64,000 bases of DNA from Leptasterias polaris (GCA_037783415.1 JAZGTN010000005.1:1798001-1862000), one strand, 5' to 3'; counted from the first letter of the stretch, positions 23,206 through 34,300 are shown. Translations and numbers: made by a program. The notes: a model not told the origin generated them from the letters alone.

Positions 23206-23694
23206 CCACGTCGGACGTAACGGTGTAAACGTTTGTTCGATTGCGTTCACTAAACAAAGGGAGGGTGAGAGGGACATTCTTCCAGATACTATCAAAACAT
23301 AAATAGTTCAATGATTCATTGAGTTTTCATTATTTATTTTTATTAGCCAAAATAAGTTTAATAAGCGCAAAGGTATGGAAGACTCAACAATTTCCATTCA
23401 ACCACTTCCCAATGAAACACACCTCATTTGCACCTGCACGTAACAATCAACTGACAGTGTAGGTCTGGCGTGTATAGACATCTTACATATTATAATGTAA
23501 AAAGCCCCAAACAGTCCCCTCACTGGGATCAATGAAGAGCTATCATTGGCTGAGAGTTGCGCGCAGCGCGTACAGGCGTTCAGATTTCCATTGTTTGAAA
23601 TCGAAGATGGCTGCCAATGCAAGGGGTCTATTGGAACACTTAAAATCGTTAAAGAATGCGATTTTGTTTCCACTTCTAGTTAAGGCTATGCACA

Positions 23695-23998
23695 GAAGCA
23701 TTGAAGGGACACTGAGAAATAAAGAAGAAATTTGAGATAGGCCTAATTGTAAGACATAACTATGACTTATATCTCATAGATAAGTCATAATTATGACTTT
23801 TGCTTCTCAAAATGATAAATTAGCATAAGTATGACTAAGTATTAAGTCATTTTTAAGATACATACAAGGTGTATATCTTAAATTCATAAAAAACCTGTCA
23901 TAATTATGACTGCGACAAAAGTCATAATTATGACTGCGACAAAAGTCATAATTATGACTTTCTTTGTTGTCTCTCAATGTCCCTTTAACAATGCTCCT
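23695..23998. mobile_element. MITE with AAGGGACA termini and TCATAATTATGA core
   Basis: Left GAAGCATTGAAGGGACACTG is complementary to right TGTCCCTTTAACAATGCTCC, and AAATAAAGAAGAAA to TTTCTTTGTTG. The core repeats AGTCATAATTATGACT palindromes, including three TCATAATTATGACTGCGACA-type units at 23895-23960. Non-coding. Confidence 0.65.
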
Positions 23999-24420
23999 GG
24001 GACCCAAATGTTTTGTAATTATTTGAATCCACAAGAGGCTTGCACTGCTCATTCGCAATTCTACAAAACAAATAATGATTCGATTCAGAGAACAACCAAC
24101 CGTGGAAGTCGTTGAGAAATTTAACACTTACTAATAATTGGTATAAAAATATACTTAATAAATATTTGGCAGGTGCTGACTTGCGTATACAATTGATTGT
24201 TTAGTCCAGAAAAGATAAACAAGGTAACAAGAAACAAGTATTGTTAACATTAAAAATCATTGAAAGCAATGGCAAAACCTCCTTATAAGTTATATATAAG
24301 TCATTCTAATTTATAAAATTCACTTGTTTAATGCCCAGTATGTGATTGATAAGCAACCCAGTGGTCCACATTTACCACAATAATAATTTGCAAGTCTAAT
24401 GCTCTGCAATGTAATTATTT

Positions 24421-24470
24421 CTCAACCGGATTCATGAGAGCACATTCTCAACCGGATTCATGAGAGCATA
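24421..24470 (+). repeat. 25-bp direct duplication
   Basis: TCTCAACCGGATTCATGAGA occurs twice back to back, each followed by GCA. A small, recent-looking tandem duplication. Confidence 0.8.
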
Positions 24471-25130
24471 GAACTTCCTTCAAAACATCGCTAACCTGGG
24501 CCAAATCATAGAGTTGCTTAAGCAGAAAATACTTAAACATTAGCTGCTAAGCAACAATAACTAGTCACAGAATGTACATGTGATGTGGTGTTTTGGGTGG
24601 TAACCTCAATCCGGTAAACATAATTTTGTTGTGCTTAGCTACTTATTGTACTTAACCAGCTCTATTAAATCGGGCACAGTATTTAAATAGCACACTTTTA
24701 TTATAATGTGCAATGTTAAGAAGAGCTTTAGGAAAAAGAAAAACAATAAAATATATACATTTTGTTTAACATAAAAAGTTTGAAAAAGCAACTGTTAAAA
24801 AGCTGTATATACTTTTTTCCATGTGGTACATTACCTCAGAAACATTTCTGAAATAAAGCATACAATCAAAATTATCTTCCAAAATTAGCTACCCATAAAA
24901 AAAAAAAGTATTAAAATGTGCTGTTAAGAAAAAAGGACATTAATTAATAAATGTTTTTTAAACGATGAGCAGTCATAACCCTAACACTTCGACATTCTTT
25001 TAGGAAACAAGTACATCACTAAAAAAAACATGATAGGCCTTTATCAGGGTGCAGTCATCTTTTTAAAATTAAATTTTCACTCTTTTGTTCATTTTAACAT
25101 TTTTTCCCAAAACCTCAGCTTAGGGTGTGT
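24471..25130. other. Intergenic, no gene seen
   Basis: AT-rich, without exon signals or bounded repeats that I can support. Confidence 0.4.
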
Positions 25131-25330
25131 CTCAAAAGTTGGAACACTAGGAATGTTCTAATTGTATCAAATAAATGTTCCAGCTTGTGCTTATGGACCG
25201 TTTCGTTGGACCGCTGGAACGTTAACAAAACTAATGCACATTATTTACTCGTATAGGACTACTCCCATACTTCTGCACAATGATGCGGTCCAGCGGAACG
25301 ATCTGGCGGTCCAGTGGTTTGATGGCAGGT
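25131..25330. repeat. Dispersed repeat family R2, copy 1
   Basis: Shares GTGTCTCAAAAGTTGG, GTTCCAGC/GGTCCAGCGGAAC and the TTGGACCGCTGGAACG theme with 30792-30925. Arms GGACCGCTGGAACG and GCGGTCCAGCGGAAC are mutually inverted. It overlaps the tentative last SAMHD1-like exon. Confidence 0.55.
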
Positions 25331-25402
25331 GACCACGGGAACGCTTTTTTGCGACTAGAATGTACTCTACTTTTGAGATTCACCTTCAGGCTCTGGCTTC
25401 TG
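25231..25402 (-). CDS. Tentative last exon of the SAMHD1-like gene
   Basis: An acceptor TTTTGCAG at 25403-25410 would join in phase to the exon ending at 25738 and stay open to a stop at 25231. The first residues RSQSLKVNLKSRVHSS are basic and loosely resemble the short SKSRVQLF tail of vertebrate SAMHD1. The rest is translated from dispersed repeat R2, so the real gene may end elsewhere. Low confidence. Confidence 0.25.
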
Positions 25403-25737
25403 CTGCAAAATTTATGACGGATCCCAAGCCGAAGCCCAGGTTTAGAAACGAGCCAATGCAATGTGTAATGAGGCAACAGGAGCAAAATGGTCACACCTCT
25501 TGCTGGTATGAAGAGAATATGTCATCCGAATTGCTACACCACACAGGGAAAATGACATAGGTGGTGGTGTCCAGTTTGAGCTGTCCAGTTTGAGTGGTGG
25601 CAACTAGATGGACTGTGATTCAGTTGATTAAATGGAGTTTAAACGCCTCTTATTGTTGTTATTATTATAACCAGGCATCCGTGAGAGGTACAACGTATTA
25701 CTAAAGTTATTTGTTGTCACGGTAGTAGAAGACTTAC

Positions 25738-25835
25738 ATAGATAGCCTTGTTCTTGATTTCTTCACTGGAGTTGTGTGGGTACTGTCTATACCTGGCTTG
25801 AATGGTGTCAACTCAGGGTCCAACACATTCCCCGC
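25738..25835 (-). CDS. SAMHD1: SAMHD1-like C-terminal exon
   Basis: Runs from a TTTCAG acceptor (high end) to a GTAAGT donor (low end); enters in phase 0 and leaves in phase 2. It encodes AGNVLDPELTPFKPGIDSTH then TTPVKKSRTRLS, matching the VIAPLITPQKK...STS region of the SAMHD1 C-terminal tail, which in vertebrates carries the TPQKK cyclin-CDK target. Here the equivalent ELTPF and TTPVKKS are also proline-directed Thr sites, so phosphoregulation may be kept (inference). It follows exon 26596-26730 in frame. Confidence 0.7.
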
Positions 25836-25947
25836 CTGAAATGTCATTCAGATAAACAATATTAAGTCAAACACATCAAACAATAGGCTGTGGTCTTTTT
25901 TTTTTTAAGAGGGGTACCAGAGGTACTTTTTACAAGACGCGGGAGCT

Positions 25948-26065
25948 GAGTATACAGTGCATAATACCCATTGGTGTATGGGTAAAACACAAACAATTCT
26001 TTATCCCGATGGAAATTTAACATCTTGTTGTGTGCCTGGAAGAAGGGTGTAAGGCTGTACGCCCT
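25948..26065 (+). repeat. Second copy of the SINE core block
   Basis: GAGTATACAGTGCATAAT, CATTGGTGTATGGGTAAAAC and TTCTTTATCCCGATG parallel 21533-21597. A GAAGAAGGGTGTAAGG/CGCCCTTCTTC hairpin follows at 26040-26070. Intronic within the SAMHD1-like gene. Confidence 0.55.
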
Positions 26066-26595
26066 TCTTCAAGCACACAAGTGTTTTTTTTCCCAGTAAC
26101 AAAAGGCTGTAAACAATAAAATAGCTCCCCCCCAAAAAAAAGGCATTACATTTACATTTTTGTTCTTAGAATTACACCTATTATGACGTATGAAAGGTAA
26201 GAAACCGATCAGATTTTCAAGCTCAGTTTTTTGGAAAAACGAATTTTGCAAGTTAGTTGTTAACGCCCTTTCTGTGGTAATTTTTCGACGCATTTCCATT
26301 TCAAATGAATCATGTTTTTACACAGTCTACCTACACTGCATAGAGTAAGATATTTCACAACAATGACAGGAGACTATTTTGTTCTATGACTTGATGCCCC
26401 TTTTGATCGCCCATTCTGCTTACGCCTCTAATACAGAATGGATCAACTACAGGACTAAGTAAAATATCCCAAACATTTGGATATTTCAAAGTCACGCTTC
26501 CAGGGGTTATGATCAAGCCAGGCAATCTGAAGGGGGAAAAAAAATGGTGCGGTGAGATCGAACACCTCTGGGAACAAGGTTGGTATATAGCATAC

Positions 26596-26730
26596 CTTGA
26601 CTGCATAGTTTTTCTTGAAACACCAGCTTTGGAAGCATCTACTTGCTTTTATTACTTCCTCCGGGTCCCGTGACTTGCAGTAGACACGTATATGCTGCTC
26701 TGCAAAACGCTCAGGAAGCATCTGAGAAAC
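26596..26730 (-). CDS. SAMHD1: SAMHD1-like exon: LLPEKFAEQ region
   Basis: A 45-codon phase-0 exon with acceptor GCACACAG and donor GTATGC. It encodes VSQMLPERFAEQHIRVYCKS, then a helix ending RCFQSWCFKKNYAVK. This closely follows vertebrate SAMHD1 [20 protein letters not shown]...QWCADRNF, which lies in the C-terminal lobe involved in tetramer formation and nucleotide-regulated activity. SAMHD1 is a dGTP/GTP-activated dNTP triphosphohydrolase that lowers dNTP pools and acts in innate immunity and DNA repair. Identity to the family is clear by eye. Confidence 0.88.
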
Positions 26731-27799
26731 CTGTGTGCATTAATACACAAATTAAACATTCATTTCAGCTGTTTAGTTTTGTTACTATCCTGGGAAAAAG
26801 TTACTGAAATAATACTAATGTTACTGCAAGGGATGTGATATGACAGATAAGAGAATTCCTGAAAATGGCTTTACAGGCCGTAGTTTCCCCTTATTATACA
26901 TGTGAAACCTCTTGTTAGGAGGTTTACAGAGTTACGCGTCATCAGAAAAACAAAACTGGAAGATTGCACACAATTTATTTCTCCCTTGGGTGACTGCTTT
27001 TCAAGAAAAAAAGAAAGGCTTAAGAAAGTTTGAGGAAATCATAAAATCAGGAAAAATCTTGAGATATCAAATGCCTGTTTGACAAAACAACATCCACAAG
27101 TTTAATGATTCCATGTTTCGTTGTAAAATTAAAATAGTTCTAAGTATACACATAATAGGTATAATTCGTTCTGAGCAGTATGAAATAACACCACATTCCA
27201 ACACAATTTTACAAAAAATAACAAAATATCAGCAGCATCTGGATGTTAGTGTGGTCCTGGTGCCGATTTTAACAAAGAGCTAAAGATTGATCTTAACTGT
27301 GTATTAATCTTAATTGCTTAGAAATGTGTGATGTCACAATACAAATCACTATGGAAATATTGACAACTCATCTCAAGATGAATCTTTAGTGCTTTGTAAA
27401 ATCAAGCCCTGGGAACCTAGTGAAATGCACTACTCAAGTAGTTGCTCATGAGTGGAATAATTGATGAATCAATTATTTGCTATACGACTTAATGACTAGT
27501 TGCGACTTTTTTTACAGGAGAATGGAGAGTATACCTACGAGCAGAGTGTACTGGTTGAAACGTTAATCTTCTTGACCCAATTTCATAGAGCTGCTTTATG
27601 GCAGATGTTTTGCTTACTGCACGAGTTTCCATTAATTTTATATTTCATAGCACTGCTAACTGTAAGAACACGAAAAGGCATGCTAACCTTCTAGTGCATA
27701 CTGAATGAAAATGAATGACGTAACAATGCAAATTCATGGTGAACGTGCAAGCTGGCCGCCAAATTTTATTGCTAACATGTGAAATACGCTAAGAAGCTT

Positions 27800-27975
27800 A
27801 AAGGGTGTGTACCACATTGTTAAGATTGAATATATAAATGTTCACAGATTTGCACATAACTATGGTATAAAGATGGTCATGGTGGAAAACTTTCCTTGAA
27901 ATAGTTTTGCTTGAAATAGACTCCGAAGACCGATAAAGCTTAAACTTTCACAGGTTTGTTATTTCATGTATATGT
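27800..27975. repeat. Dispersed echinoderm-type repeat fragment
   Basis: AAAGGGTGTGTACCACATTG, GACTCCGAAGACCGATAAAG and CTTTCACAGGTTTGTTATTTC look like parts of a MITE family widespread in echinoderms (recalled, not searched). Lies in a SAMHD1-like intron. The rest of 26731-28086 shows nothing I can name. Confidence 0.4.
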
Positions 27976-28086
27976 CGGGTTACATCAAGTGTGGATACAG
28001 GTCTTTGGCAATCACCAATGTTGTACACACCCTTCAAGCAAATTTTAGAAATAATTAGAACAACAATTTCTTTCCCAGGTTCTCAC

Positions 28087-28192
28087 CTGACTCTTTCTGA
28101 CCATGACTGCCTGCTGGGGGGTTCTCCTTGGAATAGAACCGGACGTAGTCAATTGGGTTCTTCCCTCCCATGCCATAGTTTAAATCCACGAC
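28087..28192 (-). CDS. SAMHD1: SAMHD1-like exon: DYGM..KNPID region, 1-nt indel
   Basis: Acceptor GTGTAG, donor GTGAGA. The exon opens VVDLNYGMGGKNPIDYVRFY, matching SAMHD1 [20 protein letters not shown]. After that a run of six C (complement of G at 28116-28121) shifts the frame: as written the exon ends in phase 1 and cannot join the next exon, whereas reading the run as five C gives a segment ending AVMVRKSQ, matching the family's AIRITKNQ and restoring phase 0. So there is one extra base, either an assembly error or a disabling mutation. Confidence 0.85.
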
Positions 28193-28785
28193 CTACACAT
28201 AGAGTTGTTCAAATAATAACAGTGTTTCATACATGTACTTCAAATGCGGTGACTATATAACATTTGAAATGTATTGCGTTGAAATACGAGCATTTTTACA
28301 CGCATGTACTAAGCGCACGACAAGCATCCTACAAGCGATCAAAAGTCTTTAACAAGCGTGCACGCAACGAAGTCACTTTTGGTAAGCCAATCAGCGTTGA
28401 TTTTCAGTGCATAGGTGGTAGAGACGTATGCACAGCTACCAGGCGAAACGGCGCCCTTCCCATGGTAGCGAGGCTGATAAAACTATTGACATCAACTGTC
28501 TGTTATATATTGCTTAAAGGGGCTCTAAGGTCAAGTTGAGTTTTGGAATGCACCCATTTTCCAATATACCGAGTCTTAATAAAAGTTGGGAAAAAGATTT
28601 AAGTCTTTACTTTTTTTAAATGGAGCAAAATATTACAAGACTGCCAGACTTGAAAAACACAAGACTACTGGACTTGTCCAGTTGTGAGTTTACTGGCCGA
28701 TAGCTTAAAGTCACTGGTCCCTGGCTTGAAGTCCAGTGTAAATTCCAAGCCCTCAATAGAAATATGACCGAATTTGCACACTTAC

Positions 28786-28857
28786 ATGGATCACCATTTG
28801 ATCTGCTGTGAGTGGTGCACCACCAATAACATCAGGATCCAATGCATGGACTATTTC
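28786..28857 (-). CDS. SAMHD1: SAMHD1-like exon: LKAEDFIVD region
   Basis: Encodes EIVHALDPDVIGGAPLTADQ then MVIH in phase 0 with donor GTAAGT at the low end, matching the EVASAKP...VKLKAEDFIVD stretch of SAMHD1. The boundary at 28857 uses an AG inside GATGAAAGAG and gives the right phase; AGs further upstream (28879, 28887) would put a stop codon in the joined frame, so the start is less certain than the end. Confidence 0.7.
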
Positions 28858-29488
28858 CTCTTTCATCGTGGGTATGCTGGCTTGAGGACAAATATCCAAA
28901 AAACAACACAAAATTGTAGGCCCTATACATTATTATCATTTACTCAGATACTCGCCCGGTAAACTTTTGTGGCTTTGTGTCAGTAATCAGTAATGTGTTG
29001 ACCCAATCGCTCATTGTAGACTGTAAGACGAACATAAAACCAAAATTTAATAAAATACTAATGCATAGAAGAAAAAAAATATTTGAATACATTTCCCAAC
29101 ATCTATGCTCTTACTCGTTAAGGATTGCAATCTTAATGTACATGTAGTTCTCTGTGCTGCAAAGCACTGTAGGTATACTAAAGTGTGCTGAAGAACATAG
29201 TACTACAAATAGAATGCAGTCCCTTACTTAGTTTGACTGCTAAACAGTATTCCAAAACAATAATTGTTGGAAACGTATCCCCTGATCTTTTTTTCAAATA
29301 TTCTGTGTTTGCATACTTGTATTGACTTTTCATTTGCTGGTTTTTTATAATCTGTTTGTCATAATATTGTTAAAGATTTTGCAATCTGACCTAGGCTGTG
29401 ATGGAATGTCTCTTTATATACCGATTCAATTTAATTCAATTCATATCAGACGAAAAAACAAGGTGTTTGAAGAAATTTTAATTGTTAC

Positions 29489-29581
29489 CCTGTCAAGGAC
29501 TGTGCCATCTGGGGGCTGGGTCTGACCAATACATTTGTATAGCTGACGCTTCTGGACCAACTCCAGGATACGCCGAGACTC
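29489..29581 (-). CDS. SAMHD1: SAMHD1-like exon: [14 protein letters not shown] region
   Basis: A 31-codon phase-0 exon, donor GTAACA. It encodes ESRRILELVQKRQLYKCIGQ then TQPPDGTVLDR, clearly the counterpart of [22 protein letters not shown] in SAMHD1. The acceptor (TCTATTGAG) has a weak pyrimidine tract. A 16-nt word overlapping it (AGACCGTGGGATGATG on the + strand) also occurs in the opposite orientation next to the preceding exon. Confidence 0.8.
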
Positions 29582-29635
29582 CTCAATAGACCGTGGGATG
29601 ATGCTCCAAATTTTGCTTTCCAGTAGTCTACGGTA

Positions 29636-29735
29636 TACTTTGGTAATTGTCAAAGACCATTATCCTCATTTGGTGTAACCTCAACATTTGCATTAAATAA
29701 AAAACATGTGTAAATTTTGGCAAGTAATTGCAAGA
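29636..29735 (+). repeat. Dispersed echinoderm-type repeat fragment
   Basis: TTTGGTAATTGTCAAAGACC followed by TCATTTGGTGTAACCTCAAC and AACATGTGTAAATTTTGG. I recall this word order as very frequent in echinoderm intergenic DNA, which supports the taxonomic guess. Confidence 0.5.
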
Positions 29736-30644
29736 AAAAGAAGATGTTGAAAGAAAAAACACCCTTGTGTGTAGCATGCTGTCAGATGCCTGTGAAAGGC
29801 TTCATGCCTGAAGCCTTTTTCAGATGCAAAGTATTGGGTAAAACATTTCCTCTTTCTCTAAAACTATACATGTACTTCAAATGGGCTCTTTTCTAACAAT
29901 GTTTTATAATATCAAAACCTCTCCAGTGCTCTTTAGTAAGTTTTTATAGTCATTAAGTAATTGGGTACGAGTTGAATTTGGTATGAGGTGACGTCACTTG
30001 GGTCGGGTGTGAGATGACACGAATTCTGTGAATATGTTTATTGTTGTTGCCCAAAATCAAATTTAATAAATAATATTTATCTTTTTTTTAATGGACACAT
30101 TTTTGGAGCGTAGCTGCTACCGTGAAAGCTTACAACTTGGATGTGTATCTGCAATCAAGGCACAATAGATTTGATCTGATTTATTTTTTAAAATTGTTGG
30201 TGAAAGTAATTTGAAACCATCGCATATTATTAAATAAAATCATGGGGGAAATTATTGGGTTACCAAATAAAAAAACATATGAATTTTTTCCAAGAATATG
30301 AAATAAAATTAATTACTTGAGATCTGGGCGAAAAGTATCCAGAAACCTGTAAAGGAAAGCAAGTTAAAATGCACAGGGTAACTTCCCCATTCCTCTGTGC
30401 ACGAGTGATTTCTCAATAGAGTTTGTGCACAGTTCTCCACTTTTGACCAACAGAGGGCGCTATTTTCCTATAATTATTTTCTAATTAAGATAACTCATTA
30501 GTGTGCGGGTTTTGCCCTTGACAAATTTCACATGTTATTCAGGACTATCAGAAGTACATCTGGGCAAAAATTTAGGTAGTTTCAGAGGGTAGACTACAAA
30601 ACTCGAAAACTAGAGCCCTTTTTGATGATCATCCCACGGTCTAC

Positions 30645-30747
30645 AAGGTTTGGGTCATCCGATCGCATGATCTGAAGTATGATGTCATCAGTCAGCTTGG
30701 TGTAGGCAACCATGTCATCAATCGTTTCCGACATTTTCATCATTTTC
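30645..30747 (-). CDS. SAMHD1: SAMHD1-like exon: AYTKLTD region (first visible)
   Basis: Acceptor CACTATAG, entering with one base (phase 2), donor GTAGAC at 30639-30644. Encodes KMMKMSETIDDMVAYTKLTD then DIILQIMRSDDPNL, aligned to SAMHD1 [29 protein letters not shown]. It joins the 29581 exon in phase 0. The donor is non-optimal, so the low end may differ slightly. Exons for the HD domain (H...HD...D) and the SAM domain should lie at higher coordinates on this strand; I could not find them in the window. Confidence 0.8.
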
Positions 30748-30791
30748 CTATAGTGCATCAAGCAAAAACAAAAGAGGACACTTCACTATTA

Positions 30792-30925
30792 GGGAGTGTC
30801 TCAAAAGTTGGGTACGTTCTAGACAAAAAGAACAATTCCACAGGTACACATTCATACTAACCCATTGGACCACCAGAATGTTCCGCTGGACCGTATCATT
30901 GTGCCGAAGTCTAGAAGGGAACCTT
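30792..30925. repeat. Dispersed repeat family R2, copy 2
   Basis: GTGTCTCAAAAGTTGG at the start and ATGTTCCGCTGGACCGTATC match the copy at 25131-25330. Non-coding. Confidence 0.55.
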
Positions 30926-31014
30926 CATGTACACGAGTGAATTATGCAGATAAGTATTTGAACGCTCCAAGGGAGTGTGAAAATTGAAATTAAAATTGTC
31001 ACATTTTTACATTA

Positions 31015-31360
31015 CAGATTTGTCAATTTGTACAGTAGATTTGTCAATTTATACAGTACTGATTTATCAATATGTACAGTACAGGCTTGTCAAAGGTCTC
31101 ATTCTCAATCTCGATGGGGAGGTTTTAATCTCTTTATCGACAATCATTTTAAGTCTGGTATGCTTTTAATTATGTCATTATTTTAAAACACTGCTGTTTA
31201 ACTAGTGCTATTTATTATAGAGGCTGGGCAAGCTGCCCCCTCATTTTATCTATGGCAAGCTGCCCCCTCATTTTATCTATGGCAAGCTGCCAAGTAATCC
31301 GGGCCCGGTATATTTTGATGGGCAAGCTGCCCTTGGGCATTTGCCCTTCATTAAGTCATG
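31015..31360. repeat. Two short local tandem repeats
   Basis: At 31018-31085 GATTTGTCAATTTGTACAGT-like words repeat about every 25 bp. At 31222-31290 GGCAAGCTGCCCCCTCATTT occurs in tandem with further GGCAAGCTGCC copies to 31333. Confidence 0.6.
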
Positions 31361-31559
31361 ATTATGTCATGAGTTTTAATAAGTATTGCATTTTATTGTA
31401 TTCTCGTACATATTTGCTAAACTGGTAATGACCAGGTCTTGTTACAAAATAAAAGCAGTTGAAGCTGCGCCAAAAGTCAAAAAAAATGTGTTTGCTATTA
31501 TATTATTGTGGGGTGTGTCGTCTGAGAATAATGCTTTACTATTTATTCATTTAAGAGAG

Positions 31560-32010
31560 ACAGGTCACACCGAACATTTAGTTACACACGTAACACAAGA
31601 CAAGTGTGACCCCTTTGTTATTTTTGTGTTTTCTTGAACCTGTTGATTTCTTGTTTTAAGTTTTTGTAATAATAATTTAGGGACTATTGGCTTGTTTGTA
31701 ATTTGTAGTAAAACTGTTTTTCTTTTTCGGTTTGCTTTAGATTAAAACTTGTATGTATTTTTGTTTTCCGTGTGACGTAACTCTACTTTATGATTTTGTT
31801 TGAATATCGTCATAAAGATAATAATTCTACCTCCACTTACAAAAACGCATTATTCGAAAAATGTTACATGGAAAACACATTTTTGGTTGGGAGGGGGGTA
31901 AATAAATGATTTTTCACAGAAACCTTTTTTTATGACTAATAATATACCACCTTTTTAATATTGTACTGATTTGTTTAGTTATTTTTTGTTTCTATCTCAA
32001 AATTTATTAT
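31560..32010. repeat. Dispersed repeat family R1, copy 2
   Basis: Parallel to 13125-13560: CGTAACACAAGACAAGTGTG, GATTTCTTGTTTTAAG and ATTATTCGAAAAATGTTACA in the same order. Confidence 0.6.
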
Positions 32011-33462
32011 TTTCATGGCATTTTGCCTCCTGAAGAAACCAATAACATTGGTGTACAGTGTGTTCTAATTGTTCAAGCTCACATTTTTTAGAGAATGGCC
32101 TGTTTATTGATTTTCTTGTAGGTAGTTTGTTGGGAGGATTGAGATAAAATTAGGACTAGGTGTTACAGGAATAAACTTCCAATTAATACAACCATGTTTG
32201 GAACAATCATGTCGGGGGTTTCTGTTTGTTTGTTTGTTCATTTGCAGATAATAAACCTAAGTAAACCTAAATGAAGGAATGAATAAATTACTGAATTGTT
32301 AGATTGTTTCATTGAATAGTATAGTATTTTATTGTCACATACACACATAAATATATGGCAGTGAAATGCATTTTGGTTTTGCGTGTCTAAAAACATTAAA
32401 TAATCACAAGTACTAGATTCCTACAAATATATACATAATACACATTACATAAAATTAATATTAAAACAGGATAAAATGGCAGCCCCAACAATGAAACCGC
32501 AGTCACATGCATACAGTCACCAATTATTTTAAAATACTATCATTAAGAATGCGAACAGCAGTCGGAAAAAACTCTGCAATGTACGATTTGAACCAGATTT
32601 GATCGATATCGGTTGTTTGATCGCATGGGCTGAAAGAAGTTGTGTGCCGGATGAAATTTGTCTTTTACAATAGAGTTAGCCTTGACCAAGGCGTTGGAGT
32701 TTTACTTTCGTTTATTAATTGTCTTTTTAGATTAGTTGGTTTCCCTTTGCGCTATTGCGCCATTGCGATACCCATGCACCCGAGCTATAATATGTGCAGT
32801 CTCTGGATGTGTGTGCCAAGCATGTGTAACGCAGTGCTTGCGTGGTGTGAGATGTGTACACGTAGACTATCTGAATCAATTCGCCTTGATGGTTCTGTTT
32901 TGAGCTAGCCAGGGTCATTACTATAATGCGTGCATAAGACAAGACCCCATTGGTCAGTGGCGGAAGTCATGTTTACTAATAGGAGGGGGGGGGGGCACAT
33001 TGCGCAATCATTTGCAATCGCGGTTTGAGTACACTCCATTTTTAAAAAGAGATTCTTACCGTTAACAAAGAAAAAGAAAATCGTATCGTTGAAATTCTTT
33101 CTCTATCAGCACTAACATCATAACAGTAGGGCCTGTAGTTTTTTATTCAAATTACTAAAGCAGTTAACAACGTAAAAATAATCATTTTCGAATGTTCTCT
33201 ACAAGTTTAAAGATTACGTGTTTACAACATTTGAAGATTTCATCACCCTCAGATAAAATGGACTCGTCCAACCAGTCTCCCAGTCTCAACGGCCACGGTG
33301 TTCGAATCGTGTGCATGTGTGGAAGCATGGTACAAAGGTCATAATGAGGGAAGCTTGTGATTGGACCGTCGAAAATGAATCATTCATTTGCCTCCCATTC
33401 TGCGCTGTTTGCAGTCGGCCGTACGAAAGATTTAAATATTCATGATCTGCATACCAGCATAT
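32011..33462. other. Intergenic, no gene seen
   Basis: No exon supported. Includes a poly-G stretch near 32985. Confidence 0.4.
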
Positions 33463-33518
33463 CCGCTAGCCCCCCATTTTCGTCCAATAGTGGACGAAAA
33501 TGGGGGGGGGGCTAGCGG
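33463..33518. repeat. Near-perfect 56-bp hairpin
   Basis: CCGCTAGCCCCCCATTTTCG ... CGAAAATGGGGGGGGGGCTAGCGG with TCCA/TGGA closing and a four-base loop. The G run is longer than the C run, so the arms differ only in homopolymer length. Confidence 0.85.
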
Positions 33519-33564
33519 AAATAAAAACAGGAAACACATTAAACCCGGACGATACAGACGCATT

Positions 33565-33612
33565 TAGCCTTTGAGAAAGACTCTGCTGGGGTCGAAACGT
33601 CAGGCCACTAAC
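33565..33612. repeat. Dispersed GTCGAAACGTCAGG repeat
   Basis: GAAAGACTCTGCTGGGGTCG then AAACGTCAGGCCACTAAC; the same block stands at 54035-54082. On the - strand it directly abuts the broken end of the Rex1-like reverse transcriptase, so it is either that element's junction partner or a separate insertion. Confidence 0.7.
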
Positions 33613-34300
33613 TTATTTTTTCCTTTGTTTTGCTAACATTTAGTTTTAAATTGTTTTCAGAGCACCAGTTAACAAGAGATTTCACTTCATTACGATAGAT
33701 TGTCTCATCGTTTTTAATTAGTCCGCCTACTGTAGTGTCATCAGCATATTTAACAATGAAATTGCTAGCAGAATCAGTAACACAATCGTATGTAAATAAT
33801 GAAAACAGCAAAGGAGACAAAACACAACCTTGAGGTGTACCGGTATTTAAAACCAAAGGTTTGGAATAATTATTACCAACTCTGACAATTTGGGAACGAT
33901 CCAGTAAAAAGTCTAAAATCCATTTACAAAGATTGACATTTAACTCTAACGAAATCAACTTGTCATATAACTTGAAAGGAGAAATAGTGTTAAAGGCTGA
34001 GCTGTATAATCAATAAATAAAAGTCTGGCATAGTTAGGCATTTTCTGATCCAGAAATTGAGTCACATTAAATAATGCTAGGGAAATTGCATCCTCTACCG
34101 ATCTGTTTTTCTTATAAGCAAACTGATTTAGATCAAGAGATGGAGGAATATTAGCTAAAATATGTTGTCGCACCAGAGACTCTAGACACTTCGCAACCAT
34201 CGATGTCAAGGCAATTGGACGGTAATCATTCAAACAAACAGGTGTACGTTTAGGTACAGGAATTACAAATGATTGTTTAAAAACCTTTAGCACGTGACAA
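33608..34300 (-). pseudogene. Rex1/CR1-clade LINE reverse transcriptase fragment
   Basis: The - strand reads reverse transcriptase motifs in order: NDYRPIALTSMVAKCLESLV, LDLNQFAYKKNRSVEDAISL, RLLFIDYT (motif A), then after a one-base frameshift near 34005 SAFNTISPFKLYDKL, NTGTPQGCVLSPLLFSLF (motif B), KYADDTT (catalytic YADD box) and NNLKLNVSKTKE. Motif wording fits the Rex1/CR1 group. The frame stops right after SKTKE where the element meets the GTCGAAACGTCAGG repeat, so thumb, endonuclease and UTRs are gone. Dead fragment. Confidence 0.88.

Noticed and set aside
26355..26560. Alternative SAMHD1-like last exon reading IAWLDHNPWKRDFE after CCCCTTCAG
   Set aside because: Splice signal is acceptable, but the segment has no similarity to the SAMHD1 tail, whereas 25738-25835 does and is in phase. 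Could be a minor isoform.
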